Positions 9,926 through 21,227 of a DNA stretch of 64,000 bases are shown here, in pieces. A program made the translations under genes and the position numbers. Position 1 is the first letter of the stretch; each line of letters begins with the position of its first letter. The stretch spans positions 186,001 through 250,000 of the forward strand of contig MCFL01000031.1 in NCBI GenBank assembly GCA_002102555.1, given 5' to 3'. The notes beneath the pieces are model-generated. The model ran no database searches, had not been told where the DNA came from, and was given only the letters and a program-made list of their open reading frames with translations. The stretch is from Catenaria anguillulae PL171 (Eukaryota > Blastocladiomycota > Blastocladiomycetes > Blastocladiales > Catenariaceae).

Positions 9926-11584
9926 TCAAGGGTGGTTCGTGGGCTTGCGTGGTGACCGCAATAGCTTGCGGAGCTCGGCATTGAATCCGCGGTCGAGTGA
10001 AAACAGGATAATGGGATCTTGGATACGCGGTCAAACAGTTGGCATCATGGACATTCAACCAATACGAGTATAGCAGCGTGCGTACCAGACATTTCAGAAA
10101 TGAACTTGGTCGCACAAAAGACCAGATCAAAGACTGTATTTGGGCGGGCGCCGTATCGCACGCCAAGCCAAACTATTGATACAAAGCCGCGGGTGAAGTG
10201 AGTCGGTTGCTGACTCGGACACCCAAACAACAGTGAAATGACACGCACTAAAATAACAAAAGGGATACACGAAGCTGGGAATCCTCCTATTTGTCAGACC
10301 TCTGAATGACTACACAGCTGGATTGGAAAGGGAACGGACCTGTATGACAAAAATGAAAACGCGCCCCGCTTCAGCACCCGCCGCTCGGCCTCTCGCGACT
10401 CGTCCGCACGCTCCTGCGCCAGAACTGCTATGGATCGATGGCGCTCCGAGTCCACGGTACTTGTGCCATGCGTGTCACTCGTGTTCGTATGTGAGCTGGA
10501 CGATAGCGTTGCGGTTGAGCGGACGGTTGGGTACTTTGGAATGAGAGACGACAGCGATTTCCGTCTGGCAAGATGGAATAATGGGAACGTCAGGGTCTTT
10601 GCGGACATTAGATTGATTCATTGCTTGTCGAAAGTACATGTTGGAGATATGCGAGCCGCGATGACTGGCAGGAACAGGCGAGGTCGCAACAGTGGACTTG
10701 CTTTGACCTAGAGCCAACATGGTCGTTTCGCCCAAGCCTGGAAAGTGAAATGCGGTCGAGCTGGTTCGTGTAATCTTTCGCAACTGGATCCAGATGATGC
10801 CATACGTGATAAAGATGGCGGCAATGCAAGAGACAATAATGGTCATGTCGAAAATGCCAATCCACGATGCGAAAGCGGTGGGAAAGCAAAATATTCTGTC
10901 GGAAATCTAGTCCGCAGTCAGTGTACGCTCCCTGCCGAGAAGATCATTCAAGTGTGCTAAGGAGGTATGGACAAACCCCGAATTTGCAATCATTCCCTTG
11001 CCGCCAAATATGTAGTGCAATGAGGTAAACGCAGCCGACTGTCCATACAGGCCCCCAACGGAAAGAAATGCCTGCCTGACCGAGAGGCGCTTGAGCTTGA
11101 TCAACGTCAAATATCGCTCCATGCACACTGTCAAGACGTGAAGGGCACCAGTGCCGACACAAAACACATTGAGGGCAGAGTACCAAAAGCACGAAGCCTC
11201 GGTCCAATGGAATCCAAACGCTGCGAATCCGATGCGGTAGGCCAGGATGATGGCCCCGTACAGCCAGTTATTCAAGCTGGCATGATTGAGAGTGTGGGAT
11301 TCTTAGATCAGTCAATCTCCGACAGATTAGTTGGTGCTGAATGTTTGCCTGCTTTCGTCCACATACCACATGCCAACATAGAACACATTTGCCGCTGAGT
11401 CAAGTAAATGCCGACTTCGAGCGGCAACAAGAACGACGGCCCCATTCATAAACACAATAAGTAGCGCTTGACCGATGATGAAATGACTCACGGCTTTCGA
11501 TATTGGGAACATATCGTGGTCATAGTTCAAAGGGTCCCAGTAGGGTGCCCTTTGGACCGCTTGAAGCTCATTTTCAGGTTCCAT
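9926..11584 (-). CDS. Class A (rhodopsin-family) GPCR-like receptor, tandem copy A
   Basis: A seven-helix receptor by motif. First exon 11584-11367 starts MEPENELQAV and holds TM1 (NGAVVLVAARSRHLLDSAAN) and part of TM2. A GTATGT intron (11366-11277) leads to exon 2 (11276-10976) with LNNWLYG, then TM3: a Cys exactly 25 residues before the Arg of MERYLTL, matching Cys3.25 and the DRY-type motif of class A. A GTTTGT intron (10975-10896) leads to FCFPTAF, whose Cys could pair with Cys3.25, then TM5 (MTIIVSCIAAIFITYGI) and loop 3. Before TM6 comes REAERRVLKRGAFSFLSYR. The last exons read CATKFISEMSDPIILFSLDR then GFNAELRKLL and stop at 9926; DPIIL stands for NPxxY with helix 8 behind it. Exons between 10600 and 10170 are not fully resolved. 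The paralogue lies directly upstream. The ligand is unknown. Confidence 0.72.
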
Positions 11585-11883
11585 TGCGGCCAGTTGTGTG
11601 GGAAAGAGGTGCAAATGGATGCAGATTGCATACGCGGGCTACTCGTTGTGGCCACGTCCTACTGGTATGCTGTGAAACTCATGTCATGGCCGAAGCATCT
11701 CCCTGATTTGTTCGCATCGCACCGTGACGTCGCGATGTTCGTGACTTCAACAAAAATCTTTCCCCTTGCTCTTCAAACAGATCCGTAGAAGTGAAAATCG
11801 TATGTCATGCATTTCGAGATAGCTCTAACTCATGCAAGTGATACCGCGCTTGCACTACATTGTGCAGAGTTGACCCGCCACCA

Positions 11884-13567
11884 TTATCCAAAGGCTGCTC
11901 GTAACTCGGCATTGAAGCGGCGATCAAGCGCAAAGAGAATGATCGGGTCTATACAGAAACATGAATGATGGTGCGGTGAGCCAAACCTGCGTCTGACAGG
12001 GCAGCCGTTTGAGCCATTCAAAGCTTACCCATAATCTCGCTTATGAACTTTGTAGGAGCATAGATCCAATCAAACATCACGCTTGGTCGCTGCCCGTAGC
12101 GGAAACCAAGCTAAACTGTGTCCGTTGCACCAGATCAACGTCAGCAATGCGGTTTGCAAGCATTTTACATTTGAAGAATTCATACCAAAGTAGAGCGTTG
12201 GATACATAAAGCTGTCCTTGCACGCTGTGTCAGCAATAGCGGCGAGCCAGGGCACGGAGTGAAACCGGTTGAATGTACCTATATGCAACGAAGGACATGA
12301 CGCCGCGCTTGAGGACCCGAAGTTCCGCCTCGTGTGCTTCGTGCGCTCGCTCCGAAGCAACGAGGGAAATGGCGCGGTCTCGCAGCCCGCCAATCGTACT
12401 CTCATCCTGGTCAAGTGCAATTCCCTGGCCATTTGGCGAGGACGAAAGTGTTGCTGTTCCTTTGATGCGGGATGACGACCTGCATGGCAAAGATCCAACA
12501 GCTTCAATCACCATAGCCGCATGGATTCTAATCGCGTGTCCCTGAAACGTACAGGCTGGGTGAATGGATGGTCGCCGACTTTCCGGAGCGAGCGGACACA
12601 CGCGATGGGCGATTGCTGGGCCCGGCCCAGCGCCATCATTGTGTCCTGTCCAGTTCGGGAAAGTTGAAAGCAGTTGGTGACGAGGAGCCATTCACTCGTC
12701 GGAGCTGGTAGTAAACATGGAATGGTTCCTGATAAAATCGCGCAACGGTGGCAGAGAAAGGTGAATCTGAGTTATTATGGCGCCAGACTTGCAAGCCCGT
12801 CACTTGAATCACCCACCGACCTATCACACAGCATACGCATGCAATCATAATGGCAATGTTGGCGGCCCCGATCCTGTCGCAAAACTCGTGGGAAAGCAAT
12901 ACATGCTGCAAAACAGTCCAAAAATGAAATTCGCGACCTGTATCACGTTTTGTGCGTATAATTTCAAGGACATATGTACCCCGACCGAGAAAGCGTCGAC
13001 TTGCTTCCGTCCATGTAGTGCAAGACCATATAGACGGCGCTTTGCACCCAGACAGACGCAGCAGCTATGGTGGCTTTCTTTATGGGAATGCGCATCAGGC
13101 GGACCAACGTAATGTACCGCTCTGCGCAGATGCACAGGACATGCATCGCTCCGCTGGCGGTGCAGAAGACGGTCAGGATCGCATAGGCCATACACTCGGG
13201 TTCAGTCCAGGCAAAGCTGGCAGCCAGCATGATTCGGAAGACCAGGACACTGCCCCCAAAGATGAGATTGTTGAGGCTGGAAGAATGATGTCCGATTCGT
13301 GATGAATATGCAACGACCCCTGGGATGGTGGTGGAATCCATGATGAGGGGCATACCACAACGAGAAATACAACACATTTGCAGCAGAATCCAGCAAATGC
13401 CGGGCCCGAAAGGCAACTGTAACGACTGCTCCCTTGAGCGCTAACACGACCAAACATTCCAAAATGATTAAGTTGCTCACTGCCTTGCTGACGTCGAGAA
13501 CTGATTGGTCATAGTAGAGCGGATTCCAGGGCTGCTGATTTCGGACGTGAAGCAGTTCATTATCCAT
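11884..13567 (-). CDS. Class A (rhodopsin-family) GPCR-like receptor, tandem copy B
   Basis: Paralogue of the neighbouring receptor, with the same order of motifs: MDNELLHVRNQQPW start, TM1-TM2 (GAVVTVAFRARHLLDSAAN), an intron at the same place (13355-13277), LNNLIFGG, TM3 with Cys 25 residues before Arg in AERYITL, MYCFPTSFAT in extracellular loop 2, IAIMIACVCCVIGRWVIQ in TM5, HEAELRVLKRGVMSFVAY entering TM6, and APTKFISEIMDPIILFALDR then RFNAELRAAFG at the end. Copy B appears to have an extra intron after RWVIQ (GTGACG...ACCAG) that copy A lacks, and TM1 has Lys where copy A has the class A Asn. A missing-base frame break sits near 12870 (FAT then RIGAAN); another is likely in loop 3 near 12640. 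The frame is open upstream to 13750, so an earlier start is possible. Confidence 0.7.
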
Positions 13568-13808
13568 CTCAAGTCGTCTTCGAATTTCATCAAGTGTCTG
13601 GAAAAGATCAGTATGAATCTTTGATTTCAGGTAAATCTGGCTCGCATTGTACGGCACTCGCGTTGTTACTACTCCGGCCGTGACGGATTTGGATCGTCCT
13701 GGTCTCCCGCGTTTGACTGATTGTGCTTCAACTGCAAGCACTGCAAACAAATTTCACAAAACCGTTGCTTTATGATGAGAATGAATGCGAGAAAGAACCG
13801 CGACAGAG

Positions 13809-16246
13809 TCATCGCCTTACTATCAATGGGATCCTTCGCCCAGTTTTCGCTGACACGACCCGCCCAAAGGCATCTGGCGACAGGCCCTCAGCAGCTGGCG
13901 GCGACAACATATGCGCTTGCATGCCCTCCATCCCGATCCGATTCCTTACCACAGACGAGCTTGGACGTGATTGATGAACGGATCCAGCACCGGTCACGCC
14001 GCCGCTCGCGAAATAGTGGGCATATTGCCCTACCAATCCAGTGCGCGTGCTTCGGGGACCATTGGTGCCGTAGTGATGACCCGATCCAGGGACTGGTGGT
14101 GCTGGGGGAGGTGGCGATGGCGGGCCATTGATTGGACTCTTGGCTCGTGCCGGCGGGCCCGGCGGCTGAGGACTCCGCGCTCTTGATCCTCCCGGTGGTA
14201 AGGTACGAGAGATAGCCGGATCTCTAACGTGCTCAAACCCATGCGCAAGGGCAGAGAAAGTGACTCGCGAATTCGGAGCAGAAGGGGCGCCTGCGCGTGT
14301 TGGTACTGTGGACTGAGATCCCAGTGGGACTAGGCGCACTGTTGCAGTACTTGGCCTGCTCGAAACCCCACCATTGCCGGCAGTCCCGCCACCACCAGCC
14401 CATGCACTTGTTCGCCCGACAAGTGGTCTCAAGGACGTCGATGACTGGTTCGGAAGTCCAGAGCCATTTTGATAACCACTTGAGGCATGGTAAGCACTCG
14501 TCGCGCGAGAAGAAACAGGATGCGACGACGTGTAGTTGCCGTGCGAAGATGAGATGTAAGCACTGTTGGATACATGTCCCGTTCGCGGTCGATTCAATGA
14601 CGATGATGCTGGAGCGAGTCTCTTGAGCGGGGAGGGGGCTCGGCCGAGAGGCGGTGGGGCAACAGGAGGGACTACTTTGGCGTGCAGGGGAGCCGGACGA
14701 ACAGAAATCAGGCCGTTCAGTGGTGGATCTAGAGGGACTGATGCGATATTCTCAGCACCTGGTCGAGTTGAAGCCGTTCCGGGCCGTGAAATGGCTGGTA
14801 AGATGGCGGTTGCTCCAGCGGTTGAGCCAGCCAACTGTGGGTGCATGTGCGGTGGGATCCAATTCCGTTGTGTTGCCGCAGAAAACGATGATGGTGGATG
14901 GTGGTTTGAGAGGTGGTGCTGTTGCTGTTGTGCCACGTAACTGGTGACTGAATCGTACATGGTCGCCCATTCCTCATGACCCTGGTCCACGCAGTCCCAC
15001 TCGGTGTTTCCCTCATTCTCGGCGTCAAGGACGGATGCCCATTCCGTGCTGGAGAGCTGTGATCGCGAGTCTGTTGTGCCTGAAAGGTCGAAAGGATCTC
15101 GAGCGTAGCGGATGGTCGGCTGTGTAGCAAGAGGCGGCGGAGCAACGGGCTCGGCATCCAGTGCCGCAATCGACCCATGAGAAAGATTAATGCTGGCGTT
15201 CTGCGTTGGCGCGAGCAACAGCACTGCGATCGCATCGGGATTAAGCGGTTCCTCGGGATCCCAAGACTCGAGCTCGTAGAGGGACAGGTGATTTGTGTAA
15301 TTGAGTGGTTGAAGGTAAAACAACAGGTCTGTTGCCTGTATTTGCAGTCCAGGAGGACGATTTGAACCGACGATGGGTGCAAGTGGTGCCGCGTGAAAGT
15401 AGACATTCGAATGTCGGCGAGCTATGCAAAACTGGCCGGCTTCAATGTGTCCGGGCAGGTCGCCGATGTTTTTTCCAGTAGCCTGAATCAATAGTGGGAT
15501 GGGCTCACTTATCGTGACTGATCTTGAGCGGAAGCTATGGGACACAACTAGCCTATGGCATTCGGGTGTTTCTGTGAGATTTGAGATGCCGTTTTGAAAC
15601 AAAATTTGATGCGAACCAGGAGCAGTCCGATAATGTGGCATCGAGACAGTGATGAAGCTCTGTGGCGATGCTGGACCAAAGGAACATGGAACGAGGTTGT
15701 GGACACATTGATTCCTGCCCGCTTTGCGACTCGGCAAGAGATTGACAGGCCTGCCTGGACAGCGCTTTACCGCGCAACCTGTGTGACAGAAATGCCCTGT
15801 GAGCGTCAGCCAAACGAGACATTGCTTGCTAACAACGTGTGTGGCGAACAGACCGGAACTGTGGGAATCGCTTCTTCCAAAGTTTGGCTTCTTGCGCCAA
15901 GTCGGCGGGAACGTGCTTCCCAAGGCATTTTATGTCTAAGGTATTGACACATTAACGAACTGCCCGTAAAACAAATTCGACAGCGCAGCTTTCGCGAGCA
16001 GCTCGTACCGCCAAAGAGCCAGTCCTCCAGGTGCAACAGCATCCCTTGTAGCTCCTGTGCTCGGTTCTCATCATAATCCTGGCCAGGCGAGGAAGGTGGC
16101 TCGTTAATCACACACATTCCTTTGCATGCGAAATAAACATTCATGATGTACGGCAAACACCCACGTATGAGAATCCGTCCGTTGTTGAGCTGTTGGCGGA
16201 AAAGAGGTCTTGGCTGAGACTGGATGAATCCATGTGTGCTGGGCAT
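13809..16246 (-). CDS. Ser/Pro-rich protein with a possible arrestin-like front half
   Basis: The long frame 15923-13809 has a C-terminal half dominated by Ser, Pro and Gly with Arg-Ser-Pro patches (SRARSPQPPGPPARAKSP) and ends GRRIPLIVRR. Upstream, 16246-16020 reads NNGRILIRGCLPYIMNVYFA, then KGMCVINEP and LLHLEDWLFG, followed by a plausible GTACGA...CTTAG intron. The pattern Gly-x-(beta strand)-(LxxLxxY/F)-Gly, a later CAVKRCPGRPVNLLPSRKAG and then SRSVTISEPIPLLIQ loosely follow an alpha-arrestin N and C domain, but this is weak and by eye. The exon structure between 15940 and 15400 is unresolved. It lies between the two receptor genes and the seven-helix gene, on the same strand. Otherwise it is simply a low-complexity protein of unknown function. 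Confidence 0.38.
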
Positions 16247-16450
16247 GTGAGGCTATCTGGCAGTGGACTGACAAGATTGCACGAAGTAAATACATAGGTT
16301 AAGTGGGCCGCATGTCATTCCCGGTCCAGTCGTCGCACCTCGGTGTATTGTTGTGTTTGGGAATGCGCGGGAGTCGTGTCAGCACTGTCTGCTCCTGCAA
16401 ACAGTTTGGTCTGACGACACGTCTCTGCTGGCTGGTTTACTTGTACAAAA

Positions 16451-16516
16451 GCCTGCACTGAGCCTGCACTGAGCCTGCACTGAGCCTGCACTGAGCCTGC
16501 ACTGAGCCTGCACTGA
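16451..16516. repeat. Six perfect tandem copies of an 11-base unit
   Basis: The unit GCCTGCACTGA is repeated six times without change (66 bases). It lies in the otherwise gene-free stretch 16247-16571, just past the stop of the seven-helix gene, probably in its 3' flank, followed by an A-rich run. There are no spacers, so it is a minisatellite, not a CRISPR array. Confidence 0.95.
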
Positions 16517-16571
16517 GTGAAGACAACAAAGAAGAAAAAAAAAAAAAGACACCTATACATCACTTGAATGG

Positions 16572-17950
16572 TCAAGGGTCCTTTCCCGTCGATCCTTGTG
16601 AACTACCACCTCGCACTGAGCTGTTCTTGGGCCGGCTTCCGCTCTTTCTGGTGGGCCGAACGAGAGCAAGGACTCGTTCCCATTGAAGAACGCCTGCTAC
16701 CAAATACATGCACATGCCAGTGTTGACGACAGCAAACTCTTCGGCCGCTGAGGCGAAAAGAAACAATGTAAAGCTGCAAAAAAGTGTGACAAACATGACA
16801 GCAAGCAGCAACAATATCTGAAGGACGGCAGTTTGGAAGGCACGCGTGGCTTCTTGACGAGCAGTCCGATCCCCTCCTGCTCGAGTGATGGTCCGTGGAA
16901 GCCAACCAAGTACGTTCTCGGCCGCTCGTTTGAGCGTATGCCTCGAAGAGAGCGATGGGAACGGAGATGATGTGTTTCGAGCAAATGGCACGATTGATGA
17001 CGACGGCGAAGGTGCCGATGATGGCGACACGAGCGCCAACGGATTCGTCCTCGGCATAGTCACAGACGGCCGCTTTTGGTTTGCTGTAGCCGGGCTTGTG
17101 AATATCGCCGTATGGACAATTAAATCTGGACCTTGATCCCAGGCTGGTTTGGCGGGAACAGTCGGCCGACTCGACTGCTCGTTTGGAGGCATGCTCAGAT
17201 CCTGCTGAGAGCCATGGCTCTGTTTCGCGGACCCTGAAGTTGCCCGGTCTTGCTGGGCAGACCCCCTGCTAGACATTTGGCCCACATCGATAAAGTCAAG
17301 CAACTGTCGGCGCATGCCATAGACAATCTTGAACGTGATGGCGGCCATGCTCAAGTTAACCAGTCCAGCCCATGCAACCGGTATCACTTGGAATAGGGGA
17401 AGCCAGGAAGGCGAGTATCGCTCGTGTGGTTGAAGGGGGACCGTGTATGAATATCCGTACACGGCCGCACTGACGACTGAGATGATTGAAGTGAATGCTC
17501 CAAGCGAATTGGCGACGCCACTGGGAAACCACTTGATAATTTCAGCTTTTTGGAAAACTGTCAAATTGAATGAGTATACATATTGTTTGATGAGATATGG
17601 CGCGGCGGCGGAAAGCACTAGGCAAGAGCAGTAGTCCGACCTTGAAACCGGAGTAATGTAAGCGTAGCTAATAACCCGCTAAACAAAATTGGTATCCCGC
17701 CACCAATAACATCGTGTGTAAATGGCGTGATGAGTTGCAGCGAGCAGAGGAAGAAGGCGATATAGCTTGACATGTAGAGCAGTGCCACCACGATGGCCGC
17801 CCGTTGAATTGCATTTGACTTGATCATCAACAGTCGGATGGACAAGAACAATGCGCAGGTCGAAAGCGACAAGTTGCTGGCATGGATGGCCATTAGCCCC
17901 GGTCGCTGAAAGTCTGCCCAAGTCCAAGGGCTGCTGGAATACCTCAACAT
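16572..17950 (-). CDS. Seven-helix membrane protein of unrecognised family
   Basis: From MLRYSSSPWTWADF at 17950 the protein shows about seven hydrophobic helices: LSTCALFLSIRLLMI, AAIVVALLYMSSYIAFFLC, IPILFSGLLATLTLL, LVLSAAAPYLI (close to the third), SLGAFTSIISVVSAAVYGY, VAWAGLVNLSMAAITFKIV, a long polar loop of about 130 residues rich in Ser/Pro/Gln, then ILLLLAVMFVTLFCSFTLFL and a last helix near MCMYLVAGVLQW with a basic tail. A long loop between helices 5 and 6 is receptor-like, but no class A, cAR or other GPCR motif is seen. A one-base break near 17621 (GRTTALA then VLSAAAPYL) is repaired by a single missing base and creates a smooth helix. It sits next to the two class A-like receptors on the same strand. 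The start is tentative; the frame is open to 18061. Confidence 0.55.
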
Positions 17951-18471
17951 TAGATGATCGGTATGCGGAGTTCTCTGGTGGTGCAGTATGTGAGGGAACC
18001 AGTATGTATCAGTTCTTGCAAGTTTGTACATTTGCATCAAGACGAAAGCCAGTGCTTTCATTTCTCATGAAACATCCACATCTGAATGATCTGAAGTTGT
18101 GGGATAGGTGCATTTTTACAATCAAACAGTTGTCTGCCCGCGAGCTGTAAACATATGGCCTATCGTTTTACCTTATTCGTTGTGCCGTGATTGCCGGATT
18201 TCACAGCCCAGAACCGGCACGGACAGCACACCATAAACTTTGAGCAATAAGAAACCTAGCACATTTCGTATACAATTGCAAGACATTTTACGACTCACCA
18301 GCGTCGCGCACGTTCTCTTGCCACCACTTGGCCACACTCGCTCATCGACAACCATCAGATCTGCCTGTGGGGAACGGAACGACGCGTGCTTCAGGTCAAC
18401 AAAACCGCCGTCACTTCCCACACACCCCTGCGCCTTCAATTTCGGAGCAGCCCAAGACACCACCCACCAAC
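17951..18471. other. Divergent intergenic region
   Basis: About 520 bases between the leftward seven-helix gene and rightward muskelin. The muskelin frame is open back to 18328, so part may be N-terminal coding. No specific promoter motif seen. Confidence 0.35.
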
Positions 18472-21227
18472 ATGATTGACTCGCCCGCCTTTTCAGCTTC
18501 AGTAATCGGCCCAGCTCCTACTAGCACTGGCCCAAACACTGCATCGACCATGCACGCTCTTAACACCAAACTTGGCATGGTCACTGCATCCGCGGCGAGG
18601 TGCACTCCATACTCTCAACTCTCTGCAACACTCCTCTCCCCCGACAGCCACCTCAATGGTCATAAGCCGGCAAAGCTCAAGTACTCAATTCACTCATACT
18701 CGTCTGCCGCCCCGGCGTACCCGCCACAGCACATACTCGTCAACAACCCAACGGATCAAGCATCGCGTTGGACCTCGGTTGCATCAGACCAGTCACAATT
18801 TCTCACTCTTGCGCTTCAGCAACCCGCGATTCTCACCCATTTGCTTTTTGGCAAGTTTCACAAGCCGCACGTCTGCAACTTGAAAGAATTCCGGGTCTTC
18901 GCGGGCATGTCGCCCGACGCCGACAAGATGATTGAAGTCTTTCACGGTGGCCTTGAAAACACGTCTGACATGGAGCACGTTGCACTGCGTCACCGGACCC
19001 CGGGCACAGGTGTTGCCTTTCCCGTCCAGTATGTCCGGATCGTTCCGCACGCGAGTTTCCAGCGCGAGTTTCCCTACTCAATCTGGTACCTTGAAATGCA
19101 CGGCGTGGCCAACACCGAGGTCGTGGATGCGTCCTTGCGCCAGCTGAATCAGTACAAGGAGCAAGAAAACCATTCGGGCAGTCCTCAAGTACTTTCGGCA
19201 GCGCAACTTTGCGCGGGCGTTTGCCGCACTTTCGCAAGATGCAGGAGCAGCTTTCGGTGGCGGCCCCGGGCATGCTGGATTTGGTGCCGTGCTGGAGGAC
19301 CCGTTATTGTCGCAGCTGCACGAGCGAGTCGTTGTCGCGCGTGATTACAGTGGCGCAGAGCAAATGATTCGAGGTGCGGCGGCGCAGGGCATGTTGGACG
19401 AGTTTGTGGCCAGCGCACCATGGGCGCCTGTTTGGTCCCCACTCTCGCCCCTCGGTGGTGGCAGCGGGATTGTTGGAGAACAACGCCCCGGTCCGAGGGG
19501 TGGCCACCAGATGTTTATGGATTCAGAGCGCGGGATCGTTTATCTTTACGGCGGGTGGGATGGAAGCCGCGACTTGGGCGATTTGTGGGCGTATTCGGTG
19601 GCGGGAAACGTGTGGAGTTTGATTAGCTCTAACACGCAAATGAATGGCGGGCCGAGCCCACGGTCGTGCCACAAGGTGTGCGTCGATTCGCAAGGTAGGT
19701 GTGCATACGTTCTTGGGAGGTACGTGGACCCGACTGCAAATGGGCAACAATTGGATGACAAAGGAGCGGCCGAGGCAGGTCTTGCGTCCGACTTTTGGCG
19801 CTTGGATCTCAACACGCTCGAGTGGCGGCGATTGTCGAGCAATACCGCCAATGAAGGTGGCCCAAGCTTGGTGTACGACCATCAAATGGCCATGGACAGC
19901 GAGCGCGGGATTGTGTATGTGTTTGGGCGGGAGGGTCGTCACCCATGACGTGTCGGTCACTTTGTATGCGGGCATGTACGCATATCACACAAGGGAGGGA
20001 CGATGGGAGCTTTGCAAGTACGTCCTGACTCCCTATGCGTAGTTGCAATCTCCTCCGTGCTGACCGACTCGTCGTCCACCTCCAGGAACGACTCGTCTGC
20101 TCAGGAACTCAAACCTCGGGTTTCCCATGCCATGATCTTCCACCCACCAACGCGTCAGTTGCTCATACTCGGTGGTCAACGCACGTCCAAGGAAACATTC
20201 AATCACTTTCTTGCCTACGACACTGTCCGTGGAAGGATCGCCAAGCTACCCTCGTCTGGCGCACCCGACACTGGTCTCACGCAGCGCGCTGTGTACGATC
20301 CGATCTCCAATTCGGTGCTTATCCTTTCCAATGTTGTTCAACGCCCCGCGTCCCACACGGCCGCCTCCGGTGCCGCGACAGCAACCAACCACGGCGGTGT
20401 GGGCATATCCCTTTCGGCGGCCGCCGTCGCTGCCGTATCAGGGATCATTTCACCAACAACCGCCTCGGCCTTCAGCAACCTGGTGAGCCCAATTCCAAAT
20501 CATCCATCATCCACCTCGCCAACAAGGCACTCGGCGCCATCGCCAACCTCTCCTCATGGTCCCATGAGCCCAAGCGGCGGTGCCAGTGCTTCAGGGGCCG
20601 CGGCCGCAACGGGCACCACACCGGCACTTTGGGTCTACAAGTTGTCGGAAGGCACATGGCACAAGGTTTCCCATCCCATTGCGTGGAACCAACGTTGACC
20701 CACGGCCGCGGTTTGCACATCCCATGATCTACGACCCAATCACCCAGCGCGTCTTTCTCTTTGGCGGCAATCCAGACATTCGCGAGGCCGCATCCGCTCG
20801 CCTGGACGACTTTTGGGAACTGCGGCTACATCGGCCAAGCGTCGAGGATGTCGTTCGGGAATGCTCATTCATGTTGCGAAGGCAGCAGTTTTTGAGCTTG
20901 GCCAATCAAGGCACGGATCCGATTCGTGCGCTACAGTACTTGCAAACAGAGGTTGCCGGCGTCGTGGATCATTCTCGGCCGGAAGAGGTGCAGGCACTTG
21001 CCGGACTGTCAATGCGCTTGTTCATGAGTCCTTCGTCACCAACACCAATGCCGCGGTCGTCGTCGCAAGACATGATGATGGTGGAGGATAGCCAGCAACC
21101 TCACGTGGATCAAGGCGAGGATGGGTTTGAAGCCAGGTCGGCACTGTACGATCGGTTGGCGGGGTTCTTCCCCAAGGGCATGAAGCAGCCCGAGGGAAGT
21201 TTGACGGATTATGTTCCTTTTGTTTGA
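18472..21227 (+). CDS. Muskelin homologue (discoidin-like, LisH/CTLH, kelch repeats)
   Basis: Muskelin is a kelch-repeat scaffold and, in animals, a subunit of the CTLH/GID E3 ligase. Order seen: an N-terminal discoidin-like domain (KLKYSIHSYSS, ILVNNPTDQASRWTS, HLLFGKFHKPHVCNLKEFRV, FPYSIWYLEMHGV), a LisH/CTLH-like helix region (TIRAVLKYFRQRNFARAFAAL), then kelch blades (RGGHQMFMDSERGIVYLYGG, SCHKVCVDSQGRCAYVLGR, DHQMAMDSERGIVYVFGG, SHAMIFHPPTRQLLILGGQR, FAHPMIYDPITQRVFLFGG) and the conserved end SALYDRLAGFF...GSLTDYVPFV. Intron 20018-20085. Three one-base breaks all look like an added base: AAAA at 19166-19169, GGG at 19925-19927 and CC at 20689-20690. Removing one base at each restores the expected muskelin order. 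A Ser/Ala-rich insert lies near 20340-20620. Start 18472 is the Met nearest the domain. Confidence 0.88.

Noticed and set aside
9926-13567. Calling the receptors true opsins
   Set aside because: The TM7 Lys is seven, not six, residues from the DPxxL Asp, and pocket residues cannot be judged from sequence alone.
16451-16516. Possible CRISPR array
   Set aside because: Tandem 11-base units without spacers in a eukaryotic genome.
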